Both the position numbers and the translations under genes were made by a program. Shown here piece by piece: positions 1 to 5,474 of a stretch of 7,448 bases of DNA. Source of the stretch: Candidatus Amesbacteria bacterium (lineage in GTDB: Bacteria > Patescibacteriota > Microgenomatia > CAZETR01 > Amesbacteraceae); the NCBI GenBank assembly GCA_030681075.1, contig JAUXUE010000010.1, positions 1 through 7,448 on the forward strand, given 5' to 3'. The notes under the pieces were generated by a model. That model did no database searches, was not told where the DNA came from, and was given only the letters and a program-made list of their open reading frames with translations. Within the stretch, counting starts at the first letter, position 1; every line of letters starts with the position of its first letter.

Positions 1-159
1 AAAGAAATCAAAGAAGGTACAATATGTATAGATTTAGGTTTTCCCAAAGGGGATTTTGATCCAATGTTGGCTGAGAAAGCCTCTTTTTTTACCCCTGTGC
101 CCGGAGGCATCGGCCCCGTAACAGTAGCTTGTCTATTTGAAAATTTACTATCCAATTAA
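1..159 (+). CDS. folD: FolD C-terminal fragment (methylenetetrahydrofolate dehydrogenase / cyclohydrolase), 5' end outside window
   Basis: Frame 1 is open from the first base to a TAA at 157-159 and encodes the last 52 residues of a protein. The segment GDFDP, then [18 protein letters not shown], is the conserved C-terminal signature of FolD, where the PGGVGPMT loop helps bind the NADP cofactor. FolD is a cytosolic bifunctional enzyme that interconverts methylene-, methenyl- and formyl-tetrahydrofolate for purine and formyl-methionine synthesis. The fragment ends at the usual family C-terminus with no extension. Its last four codons overlap the end of a small ORF on the minus strand. No hairpin terminator is visible after it. 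Confidence 0.93.
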   Translation, partial: KEIKEGTICIDLGFPKGDFDPMLAEKASFFTPVPGGIGPVTVACLFENLLSN

Positions 160-330
160 ACTGTCTGTGGATTTTTTCAAGTTATGGGTGATGATATACA
201 AATAGGAGTTCATAATAACTCTAACAACAAATCCTGGGAGCTTAAGTTTTTTGAGTATACCACCCAATTTTGATGCCCTATCTACGGCATCTGCAAAAGG
301 TTTGGTTATTTCTAAGGAAGGTTCAAGCAT
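148..330 (-). CDS. Candidate small protein, 60 aa, unknown function
   Basis: This minus-strand ORF fills the gap between folD and rpsB. From ATG at 330-328 it encodes 60 residues: an acidic/mixed N-terminus ([12 protein letters not shown]), a basic helix-like stretch ([14 protein letters not shown]), a hydrophobic segment ([14 protein letters not shown]) and a polar tail ending in SLIG. I do not recognise the family. It could be a small amphipathic or membrane-associated protein. Three things support it being real: it spans almost the whole intergenic gap, its codons look like those of its neighbours, and a TACAAT hexamer on the minus strand ends exactly 6 nt before the ATG, the same spacing seen at other genes here. 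A GTG at 345-343 is in frame but would lie on top of that hexamer. The alternative is that this is the non-coding upstream region of rpsB. Confidence 0.45.
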   Translation of the reverse strand: MLEPSLEITKPFADAVDRASKLGGILKKLKLPGFVVRVIMNSYLYIITHNLKKSTDSLIG

Positions 331-342
331 ACAATCATTGTA
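330..342. repeat. 13-bp perfect palindrome in the divergent promoter region
   Basis: TACAAT-C-ATTGTA is a perfect inverted repeat with a one-base centre. The right arm on the minus strand is the proposed -10 of the small ORF, and the palindrome also overlaps the -35-like TTGTAC (338-343) of rpsB. It could be a dimeric repressor site, or only a by-product of a -10 hexamer meeting its mirror image. Confidence 0.4.
337..342 (-). promoter_or_regulatory. Candidate -10 element for the minus-strand small ORF
   Basis: Read on the minus strand, 342-337 is TACAAT (5 of 6 to TATAAT), followed by a 6-nt spacer and the ATG at 330-328. Transcription starting about 7 nt after the hexamer would begin at or next to the ATG, giving a leaderless message. 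No convincing -35 is visible. It overlaps the proposed rpsB promoter on the other strand. Confidence 0.4.
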
Positions 343-366
343 CACTACTAGCAGCCGTGTTAAAAT
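338..366 (+). promoter_or_regulatory. Candidate rpsB promoter, extended -10, leaderless start
   Basis: A -35-like TTGTAC (338-343) is separated by 17 bp from TAAAAT (361-366), which is preceded by TG at 358-359 (TGTTAAAAT, extended -10). Seven nt separate the hexamer from the ATG at 374, so the predicted transcript starts at or one base before the start codon. No Shine-Dalgarno sequence precedes that ATG. The site supports 374 as the true rpsB start rather than an upstream in-frame TTG at 251. Confidence 0.6.
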
Positions 367-373
367 ATCGCAT

Positions 374-1072
374 ATGATAGATATTTCATTACAACAATTA
401 TTGGAGGCAGGATGCCACTTTGGCCATCAGGTCCGTCGTCGCAATCCCAAAATGGCTTCTTACATTTATAGTCATCAAGATGGAGTGCATATTATCGATC
501 TGGTTAAGACCAAAGAAGGTCTGGATACGGCTCTGAAATTTTTGAGCGAGACAGCAGCCTCTGGTGGGACAATTTTGTGGGTAGGTACCAAGCGTCAAGC
601 ACAGGATGTAGTCAAGGTAGCAGCAGAAAAGACAGGCATGCCATATTTTGTCACCCGCTGGCCAGGGGGCTATTTTACCAACTTTCCCCAGCTTCAGAAA
701 AGCGTCTTGAGACTTAGGGATCTAAAAACCAAGAAAGAATCCGGAGAACTGAAAAAATATACCAAGAAAGAGCAATTGCTTTTTGACCGCGAAATAGCCA
801 AATTAACTAAGCTTTTTGGTGGCGTTGAGAACCGAGATAAAATACCCCAGGTCCTGTTGATTGTCGATACACACCGTGAAGCAGTAGCCGTGGCCGAAGC
901 CAATTTGGTCAAGGTACCTGTCGTAGGCTTGGTTGATACCAATGCCGATCCCACGAAAGTGGACTTCATTGTGCCATCAAATGATGATGCAGCCAAAGCC
1001 ATTGAGTTGTTCGTAAACGCTTGTACCGAAGCTATTTTGGAAGGGAAAAAGAAACATGAAAGTAAATCTTGA
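374..1072 (+). CDS. rpsB: 30S ribosomal protein S2 (uS2)
   Basis: The 232-residue product is S2, a small-subunit protein at the head-body junction, needed for joining of S1 where S1 is present and for a functional 30S. Visible hallmarks are the N-terminal LLEAGCHFGHQVRRRNPKM block, the GVHIIDL motif, ILWVGTKRQAQ, the FVTRWPGGYFTNF block (usually RWLGGxLTN; Pro replaces Leu here) and the C-terminal PVVGLVDTNADP and VDFIVPSNDDA blocks. Length is near the family norm (about 230-260). The frame stays open upstream to a TTG at 251, but homology to S2 begins with MIDISLQQLLEAG at 374 and a promoter-like element sits just before it. The end overlaps the tsf start by 17 nt, so the two are probably translationally linked, as in most bacteria. 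Confidence 0.97.
   Translation: MIDISLQQLLEAGCHFGHQVRRRNPKMASYIYSHQDGVHIIDLVKTKEGLDTALKFLSETAASGGTILWVGTKRQAQDVVKVAAEKTGMPYFVTRWPGGYFTNFPQLQKSVLRLRDLKTKKESGELKKYTKKEQLLFDREIAKLTKLFGGVENRDKIPQVLLIVDTHREAVAVAEANLVKVPVVGLVDTNADPTKVDFIVPSNDDAAKAIELFVNACTEAILEGKKKHESKS
1039..1045 (+). promoter_or_regulatory. Shine-Dalgarno-like site for tsf
   Basis: GGAAGGG lies inside the last codons of rpsB and ends 10 nt before the tsf ATG at 1056. It is a moderate match to the anti-SD and the only SD-like site I see in this window ahead of an overlapping gene. No -10-like hexamer occurs at the corresponding position. Confidence 0.45.
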
Positions 1073-1490
1073 AGACTTGAAAAAATTGAGAGAAGAGACT
1101 AAAGCAGGAGTAGCTGACTGCCGCTCTGCTCTCGAAGAAACCGAAGGGGATTTGAAAAAAGCCACCGAAATATTAAGAAAGAAGGGGATTGAAAGAGCCG
1201 AAAAAAAGAGTGATCGGGAAGTCAAAGCTGGCATGGTCTTCTCATATATTCATCACACTGGCCGCGTGGGAAGTATCGTATCGCTAGCTTGTGAGACCGA
1301 TTTTGTAGCCAAGACAGACGATTTTCAAAAACTTGGCCGGGAAATTGCCATGCATTTGGCGGCCACAAATGATCTGGAAGCTCCATATGTCCGCGATGCC
1401 AGTAAAACTATTAAAGATCTAATCAAAGAAGTCATAGGCAAGCTTGGAGAAAACATTCAAGTTGTGGAATATAAAGTTGTGGTAATATAG
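1056..1490 (+). CDS. tsf: Elongation factor Ts, short form
   Basis: The 144-residue product is EF-Ts, the nucleotide exchange factor that releases GDP from EF-Tu in the cytosol. Residues 1-50 form the UBA-like N-terminal domain (LKKLREETKAGVADCRSALEE), followed by the core with IHHTGRVG and the EF-Tu-contacting TDFVAKTDDF at 81-90, and the ending IGKLGENIQV (127-136). It is far shorter than the E. coli protein (about 283) and shorter than the Thermus short form (about 196). Judged against Thermus, roughly 50 residues between the AMHLAA helix and the APYVRD segment are missing, so the coiled-coil/linker region is gone while both ends are intact. The reading frame is clean, so this looks like family-level reduction and not a broken gene. 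It overlaps rpsB by 17 nt and sits 4 nt before frr. Confidence 0.95.
   Translation: MKVNLEDLKKLREETKAGVADCRSALEETEGDLKKATEILRKKGIERAEKKSDREVKAGMVFSYIHHTGRVGSIVSLACETDFVAKTDDFQKLGREIAMHLAATNDLEAPYVRDASKTIKDLIKEVIGKLGENIQVVEYKVVVI
1480..1488 (+). promoter_or_regulatory. Candidate frr promoter, extended -10
   Basis: TGGTAATAT places TG at 1480-1481 and TAATAT at 1483-1488, followed by a 6-nt spacer and the frr ATG at 1495. The hexamer runs into the tsf stop codon (1488-1490). No SD precedes frr. Predicted transcription would begin at the A of the ATG. No strong -35 is visible. Confidence 0.5.
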
Positions 1491-1494
1491 ATTT

Positions 1495-2049
1495 ATGAAC
1501 CTTGGGGACATACCAGAAAAGATGCAAAAGACCTTGGAATTTGTGAGAGGTGACATTGCTTCTATTAGAACTGGCCGGGCCACTTCAGCCTTAGTTGAGA
1601 ATATTATCATCAAAGCCTATGGAGGCAGTACCCAAATGCGGGTCTTGGAAATGGCTGGAATTTCTACTCCTGACCCACAGTCACTTCTGATTACTCCATA
1701 TGACAGCGGAACTATAGGTGAGATCAGACGGGATATTGAAGCGGCCAATATTGGTCTTACTCCGGTAATTGATAACGGAGTAATTCGCATTGCTGTACCA
1801 TCCTTGACCTCTGAACGTCGGCTCGAATATGTCAAAATGCTCCACAAGAAGCTCGAGGATGGCAGAGTCAAAATCCGACAGGAAAGACACGAAAAGATGA
1901 CTGAATTTAAGCGCATGGCTGAAGCCAAAGAATTAAACGAAGACGATAGGTTTACCGCCGAAGCCGAGCTTCAAAAATTGACCGACAAAATGATGCTCGA
2001 AATTGAAAATATTGGGAAAAATAAAGAAGAAGAATTGATGAGAGTGTGA
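1495..2049 (+). CDS. frr: Ribosome recycling factor
   Basis: The 184-residue product matches the usual length of RRF (about 185). RRF works with EF-G to split post-termination ribosomes and release tRNA and mRNA. The conserved RTGRAT segment is at residues 25-30, domain II begins at AYGGSTQM and contains MAGISTPDPQSLLITPYD, and the hinge return VPSLTSERR leads into the long C-terminal helix of domain I, rich in charged residues and ending GKNKEEELMRV. Nothing is missing. In many bacteria pyrH lies between tsf and frr; here it is absent and only 4 nt separate the two. The gene ends with TGA followed directly by TAG (double stop). The TGA also supplies the TG of the proposed rseP promoter. Confidence 0.96.
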   Translation: MNLGDIPEKMQKTLEFVRGDIASIRTGRATSALVENIIIKAYGGSTQMRVLEMAGISTPDPQSLLITPYDSGTIGEIRRDIEAANIGLTPVIDNGVIRIAVPSLTSERRLEYVKMLHKKLEDGRVKIRQERHEKMTEFKRMAEAKELNEDDRFTAEAELQKLTDKMMLEIENIGKNKEEELMRV

Positions 2050-2055
2050 TAGACT
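2047..2055 (+). promoter_or_regulatory. Candidate rseP promoter, extended -10 embedded in the frr stop codon
   Basis: TGATAGACT has TG at 2047-2048 (within the frr TGA stop) and TAGACT at 2050-2055 (4 of 6 to TATAAT), then a 6-nt spacer and the rseP ATG at 2062. No SD lies in the 12-nt gap. Alone the hexamer is weak; its value is the same geometry as at the other genes. Confidence 0.4.
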
Positions 2056-2061
2056 TACAAA

Positions 2062-3159
2062 ATGTTAACCTTCTTTGTATTTTTGGGAGTATTGTCGGTC
2101 TTGGTACTCATTCATGAGCTGGGACACTTCATGGCTGCCAGGTATTTTGGAATTAGAGTAGACGAATTTGCTTTTGGTTTACCCTTTACCAAGCCAATTT
2201 TTAAGTTTCAGCATGGTGAAACTCAATATGCCATATACCCTTTGATCTTTGGTGGCTTTGTCAAACTACATGGTGAAGAAAACGAAGTCAAGGATGACAA
2301 AAAAAGATCTTTCTGGAATAGGGGTAGAAGACAACGAATGATTGTCCTAGTGGCAGGGGTGACAATGAATATAGTTTTGGCACTAAGTCTTTTTGTCACT
2401 TTGTATCTGGTGTTGGGAGTCCCGGGAAAAGTTCAAAATTTGATCACAGTAAATTTTGTAGAGCCAAATTCTCCAGCAGCCGCATCGGGATTGATTGCAA
2501 GTGATAGGGTAATTTCAGTCAACGGTCAGACACTAACCTCCACACCAGAATTTAGCCAAGCCATGATTAAATATGCAGGCACACCGACAGATATTGTGGT
2601 CAGACGCGGAGCGACAGTACCATTATTTGAAGGTATTGTAGAAAAATCCACTCAGGAAATTGTTCTGACCGCTATTCCGCGGGTCAATCCACCGGCCGGT
2701 CAGGGAGCTTTGGGAGTCAGTATTAGTCAGTATCCATATGTCCAGACTAGTAAAACAGGGAATGTTTTTTTGGCTAGTATCAGAGTCACCGGGAAATGGA
2801 TAGAACGCGTCTTTGACGGCTTCAGAAGTATAGGTAAAAGCTTAATGGCTGGTAAAAAACCAGAGGGAGTTGCTGGACCGATTGGGATTTATCAGTTGAC
2901 AGGTGTAGTGGCGGGTGAGGGAATACTACCAATTATGGAGTTGATCGCGATATTATCTGTTAATCTGGCGATTTTTAACGTCTTGCCGATACCAGCTCTT
3001 GATGGGGGGAGAATGTTTTTTGTCTGGCTCGAGTGGGTCAGGCGCAAGCGCATTTCAGCAGAGCTGGAAGCTAAGATCAACAATTGGGGTATGATTTTTC
3101 TCTTGACTTTGATTGCTCTCATTTCTCTTCAAGATGTCATTAGGATTTGGTGGAAGTAA
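2062..3159 (+). CDS. rseP: Site-2 intramembrane zinc metalloprotease, RseP/RasP family
   Basis: The 365-residue product is an M50-family protease of the cytoplasmic membrane that cuts single-pass substrates, such as anti-sigma factors or remnant signal peptides, within the bilayer. The zinc-binding HELGH is at residues 18-22 inside the first membrane segment (HEXXH with catalytic Glu19), and the third metal ligand lies in PIPALDGG with Asp314. Membrane segments are seen near 1-17, 92-120, 288-312 and 342-360. A single PDZ-like domain occupies about 125-205 ([24 protein letters not shown]); E. coli RseP has two, and one is common in Gram-positive-type enzymes. [10 protein letters not shown] (about 273-282) is a typical segment before the catalytic Asp helix. 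The C-terminus is the ordinary one ([12 protein letters not shown]). The gene starts 12 nt after frr; uppS, cdsA and dxr, often found between these genes, are missing. Confidence 0.93.
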   Translation: MLTFFVFLGVLSVLVLIHELGHFMAARYFGIRVDEFAFGLPFTKPIFKFQHGETQYAIYPLIFGGFVKLHGEENEVKDDKKRSFWNRGRRQRMIVLVAGVTMNIVLALSLFVTLYLVLGVPGKVQNLITVNFVEPNSPAAASGLIASDRVISVNGQTLTSTPEFSQAMIKYAGTPTDIVVRRGATVPLFEGIVEKSTQEIVLTAIPRVNPPAGQGALGVSISQYPYVQTSKTGNVFLASIRVTGKWIERVFDGFRSIGKSLMAGKKPEGVAGPIGIYQLTGVVAGEGILPIMELIAILSVNLAIFNVLPIPALDGGRMFFVWLEWVRRKRISAELEAKINNWGMIFLLTLIALISLQDVIRIWWK

Positions 3160-3160
3160 T

Positions 3161-3541
3161 ACGCCACTGATGGCAATACTCGATAGTATTGGACACACTC
3201 CTTTATCACCATATATTAAGTCACAGGGGACAGGAGACAAGGCACAGGAAACCCGAAGAAGATACCAGACGGTATACGCCAAAGATATTGGATCGGCAGC
3301 TGCGCCGACAGCAGGATTTCATTTTACACAAGAGCTTAGTGGCGGTGGGGACGACTAGTGTCAGAGTCTTGGAAAGCGATTGGACAAAAAATGAAACCAA
3401 TATTTTCATTTACCCAAGTCTACACTCTTAATGTTGGTCTCAGCATTTGCCACTCACGAACTAATTATCAAAGCCTATCAAGGGGCCATCAAATGCAAAT
3501 ACAGATTTTTTAGCTTTGGTGATGCGATGATAATTTTGTAA
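3161..3541 (+). pseudogene. queA: Broken queA (S-adenosylmethionine:tRNA ribosyltransferase-isomerase) remnant
   Basis: Three pieces of QueA can be read in order. Piece A (about 3161-3337) gives [34 protein letters not shown] and FHFTQEL. Piece B (3336-about 3416, shifted frame) gives [12 protein letters not shown] and NIFIYP. Piece C (3416-3541, back in the frame of A) gives [19 protein letters not shown] and [13 protein letters not shown] with a stop at 3539-3541. Compared with a full QueA of about 350 residues, the N-terminal half is absent, about 65 residues are missing between A and B (including the LHVGxGTF and MHSEYYE blocks) and about 15-18 between B and C (KVVDALITNFHL). Both internal deletions change frame, so no functional enzyme can be made. 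QueA adds the epoxycyclopentanediol ring precursor to preQ1 in tRNA, acting after Tgt, whose gene converges on it here. The remnant starts directly at the end of rseP. Confidence 0.9.
3220..3247 (+). repeat. Degenerate 7-bp tandem repeat, four units
   Basis: Consecutive heptamers GTCACAG, GGGACAG, GAGACAA and GGCACAG share the pattern GnnACAg. A fifth, more diverged unit (GAAACCC) may follow to 3254. The array lies in the queA remnant, exactly in the variable loop between PPYIK and RYQTVYA, where it reads as SQGTGDKAQ. It looks like a short tandem array that expanded into a tolerant loop and then decayed. Confidence 0.55.
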
Positions 3542-4541
3542 CAGTTCTTATCATCACTCTGAGGTTGTGCATGGAGGCAAGACGATAAAATAGCAGTTCT
3601 TTGCATTTGAACAAATGATGCAAATAAGCCCGAGAGTAAGTTTTGCAAGTTGGGCAATCGCAACAATTGTCGATTGGATTTTCATCTAGGGCATAAATAC
3701 TTTTGGAAATATCAATGCGCTCGGTGGGGGAATCTTTGCAATATAGTGCCCCATTGCGGGCCAGTCTGGTCGGAGCTACACAATCAAACATATAAAAGCC
3801 ACATTTGACTGCCCGGACCAAATCAGACGGTCGCAGTCCCAGACCCATGGCATATTTGGGTTTATCTTTGGGTAAAATATCCGAAATCCAGGACATGACT
3901 TCTTCAGTGCCATCCATATTGTAACCAATAGTTTCACCGCCAACTGCAATTCCAGGTAAATCCTGATCCACTACAAACTTGGCAGACTCTATTCTCAAAT
4001 CCTTGTGCATTCCACCTTGGATTATTCCAAAAAGAGTGGTATCGCCCGCTACATTTTTACACCTCTTTAGCCAACTATGCGTAATGTCCATCGCTTTTTT
4101 TGTGTCAGCGTGACTTGCTTTATCCGGAGTACAGACATCTAAAGCCATAATAATATCTGCCCCGATTTGAATTTGTGATTGGATTGCATCCTCTGGAGTC
4201 CAAAAAAAATTCTTACCATCAATTTGTGACTTGAATTCCACACCGTCCTCGGAATATTTTCCTTTCAAGCTCCAGAGTTGGAATCCTCCAGAGTCAGTGA
4301 GGATTGGCCGATCCCAATTCATAAACTTGTGAATACCGCCTAGTTTTTGGACATTTTCTGAACCAGGACGCAAGAATAAATGATAATTATTTGCCAATAT
4401 TATTTGGGATCCAATAGCTTTCAAATCCTCGGGTGATAGAGACTTAACTGTGGCATTTGTGCCCACAGGCATAAACACAGGAGTCTGTATTTCCCCATGC
4501 GAAGTTTTTATAATTCTGGTCTTAGAATCAAACGCGAACAT
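3510..4541 (-). CDS. tgt: tRNA-guanine(34) transglycosylase
   Basis: The 343-residue product exchanges guanine at the wobble position of GUN-anticodon tRNAs for a 7-deazaguanine base. TDSGGFQ carries the general base Asp83 (family Asp102, Zymomonas numbering), LDVC has Asp135 (Asp156), IIQGG has Gln175 (Gln203), [16 protein letters not shown] carries the nucleophile Asp253 (Asp280), and zinc is bound by Cys294, Cys296, Cys299 and His325. The catalytic set is complete. Two oddities stand out. The substrate loop usually written GGLAVGE is GGETIGY here (201-207), changing the positions equivalent to Leu231 and Glu235. The protein also stops 18 residues after the last zinc ligand, about 20 short of a usual bacterial Tgt, with its last 10 codons antisense to the queA remnant. 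The ATG at 4541 is backed by a TATAAT 8 nt upstream and has no SD. Confidence 0.95.
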   Translation of the reverse strand: MFAFDSKTRIIKTSHGEIQTPVFMPVGTNATVKSLSPEDLKAIGSQIILANNYHLFLRPGSENVQKLGGIHKFMNWDRPILTDSGGFQLWSLKGKYSEDGVEFKSQIDGKNFFWTPEDAIQSQIQIGADIIMALDVCTPDKASHADTKKAMDITHSWLKRCKNVAGDTTLFGIIQGGMHKDLRIESAKFVVDQDLPGIAVGGETIGYNMDGTEEVMSWISDILPKDKPKYAMGLGLRPSDLVRAVKCGFYMFDCVAPTRLARNGALYCKDSPTERIDISKSIYALDENPIDNCCDCPTCKTYSRAYLHHLFKCKELLFYRLASMHNLRVMIRTVTKLSSHHQS

Positions 4542-4543
4542 AT

Positions 4544-4573
4544 TTGGATATTATATCTTGATTTTGTTATAAT
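4544..4573 (+). promoter_or_regulatory. Candidate promoter of the 4580 gene, extended -10, leaderless
   Basis: TTGGAT (4544-4549) is separated by 18 bp from a perfect TATAAT (4568-4573), preceded by TG at 4565-4566 (TGTTATAAT). The ATG at 4580 follows after 6 nt, so transcription should start on the start codon. No SD exists. This is the best single promoter match among those with a leaderless layout in the window. Confidence 0.7.
4550..4555 (-). promoter_or_regulatory. Candidate tgt promoter -10, near-leaderless
   Basis: Read on the minus strand, 4555-4550 is a perfect TATAAT, 8 nt before the tgt ATG. An overlapping TAATAT (4553-4548) would give a 6-nt spacer. Either predicts a 5' leader of 0-2 nt. 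Its upstream half interlocks with the opposing promoter at 4544-4573, so the two probably compete for polymerase. Confidence 0.6.
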
Positions 4574-4579
4574 TTAGAC

Positions 4580-4852
4580 ATGTCTAGTCAGCAGCTAACC
4601 TTAGCCCGAAATTTGATTCGCATCAAACCATCACTTATTTGGTACTCCAAAGCATATGATCAATTATCTATAGAATCTATTGCCGAAGCAGTCTTTAATT
4701 ATGGCACTTGGCAGGAGTTTTTGAAGTTGAAAGATATTTTGGGAATCAAAAGTTTGGCTCGGACTTTTACAAAACTAAACGAAATGCCAAGATCCAATCT
4801 CTTGCCTATCTACCGCAATTATTTCCGCCACTATTTTGAACATTATGCATAA
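4580..4852 (+). CDS. Small protein paired with an AbiEii-like nucleotidyltransferase (possible antitoxin)
   Basis: The 90-residue product is not one I can name with certainty. It has an N-terminal basic stretch (LARNLIRIKP), an aromatic SLIWYSKAYDQL segment, then SIESIAEAVFNYGTWQEFLKLKDILGIKSLARTF, and a C-terminal aromatic LPIYRNYFRHYFEHYA. The order (a W/Y pair, an 'E-VL-yG-w' segment, an 'LkxxxG' helix and an aromatic end) resembles small proteins of the DUF6922 type, often found just before nucleotidyltransferase toxins; that assignment is from memory. Its stop overlaps the ATG of the nucleotidyltransferase by 8 nt, the tight coupling expected of an antitoxin-toxin pair. It has no clear helix-turn-helix, so it may act by binding the partner protein and not only DNA. 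Confidence 0.75.
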   Translation: MSSQQLTLARNLIRIKPSLIWYSKAYDQLSIESIAEAVFNYGTWQEFLKLKDILGIKSLARTFTKLNEMPRSNLLPIYRNYFRHYFEHYA

Positions 4853-5456
4853 AAATATTTTGACTGAGAGTCAAATAGTGATGCTCCCTCTGTTAAAGCT
4901 ATTTTCTTCTGATTACTATCTCGTAGGAGGTACAGCTCTGGCTCTCCAATATGGACACCGCCGGTCGCTTGACTTTGATTTATTTACACTAAATTCGTTT
5001 GAAACCCAGCCAATATTGCGTAAAATCCGCAAAAATCACACCATTAATCAAATTTATATTGATGAATCTGACCAGCTCACTCTATTGGCCGATCAAATAA
5101 AACTAACTTTTTATCAATATGAATATCCAGTCGTTCACAATGAAAAATTTGATGACATTATTACTATGCCGGATGACTTGTCTATTGCGGCTATGAAAGC
5201 CTTTGCTCTTGGCCGTCGTGCCAAATGGAAAGATTATGTCGATCTCTATTTTGTTTTCAAAAATCATTCGATCCAAGAGGTTGTGGATCGCGCGCACGAG
5301 TATTATGGACGGGGAGAATTTAATGATAAGCTTTTTCGGGGACAACTAGATTTTCACCAGGACATTAATTATATTGAGCCCGTAGATTGGATGCCTGGAT
5401 TTGAGACTTCTCAAGAGGAAATTCTCTTCACTCTGTCACAAATTAGTTTGTCCTAA
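4845..5456 (+). CDS. AbiEii/AbiGii-type nucleotidyltransferase (possible toxin)
   Basis: From ATG at 4845 the product has 203 residues. The nucleotidyltransferase signature is clear: YLVGGTALALQY with Gly28-Gly29, then RRSLDFDLF with metal-binding Asp43 and Asp45. The second half contains DDLSIAAMKAFALGRRAKWKDYVDLYFVF (from Asp110), the family block carrying Lys118, Lys129 and Asp130. Proteins of this COG2253/AbiEii group transfer nucleotides to RNA targets; some act as toxins of type IV-like toxin-antitoxin or phage abortive systems (AbiE, MenT). The active-site residues look intact. An in-frame TTG at 4836 would add three residues, but ATG 4845 is the more normal start. No promoter-like hexamer precedes it, so translation is probably coupled to the 90-residue gene. 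Whether it is a toxin in this cell is inference. Confidence 0.88.
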   Translation: MHKNILTESQIVMLPLLKLFSSDYYLVGGTALALQYGHRRSLDFDLFTLNSFETQPILRKIRKNHTINQIYIDESDQLTLLADQIKLTFYQYEYPVVHNEKFDDIITMPDDLSIAAMKAFALGRRAKWKDYVDLYFVFKNHSIQEVVDRAHEYYGRGEFNDKLFRGQLDFHQDINYIEPVDWMPGFETSQEEILFTLSQISLS

Positions 5457-5474
5457 TCTGAATTAATTTGTCCT
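5441..5474 (+). repeat. Pair of 14-bp direct repeats, 20 bp apart
   Basis: AATTAGTTTGTCCT (5441-5454) recurs as AATTAATTTGTCCT (5461-5474), 13 of 14 identical, with a 20-bp period (about two helical turns). The first copy covers the end of the nucleotidyltransferase gene and the second ends at the first base of the TTGACA -35 box of the next gene. This could be a regulator site pair or a local duplication. Confidence 0.55.

Noticed and set aside
251..373. N-terminal extension of S2 from a TTG start at 251
   Set aside because: S2 homology starts at the ATG at 374, the extra 41 residues match nothing I know in S2, and a promoter-like element (338-366) lies inside the extension.
398..1928. Several minus-strand ORFs of 60-100 codons opposite rpsB, tsf and frr
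   Set aside because: They are antisense shadows of strongly recognised genes and show no family motifs or start signals.
1070..2049. UGA read as Gly or Trp (alternative code of some CPR groups)
   Set aside because: TGA ends rpsB, frr and the 5511 gene at the expected C-termini, and no in-frame TGA occurs in conserved regions.
3220..3254. CRISPR array
   Set aside because: Units are only 7 bp with no spacers; it is a degenerate simple tandem repeat.
3055..3409. Minus-strand ORFs opposite the end of rseP and the queA remnant
   Set aside because: They read no recognisable protein, while the plus strand gives clear QueA blocks.
3161..3541. Insertion sequence or transposon scar as the cause of queA damage
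   Set aside because: No transposase fragment, terminal inverted repeats or target duplication is visible; simple deletions explain the frames.
4836..4844. TTG start for the nucleotidyltransferase
   Set aside because: It adds only three residues without homology; the ATG at 4845 overlaps the upstream stop in a normal coupled way.
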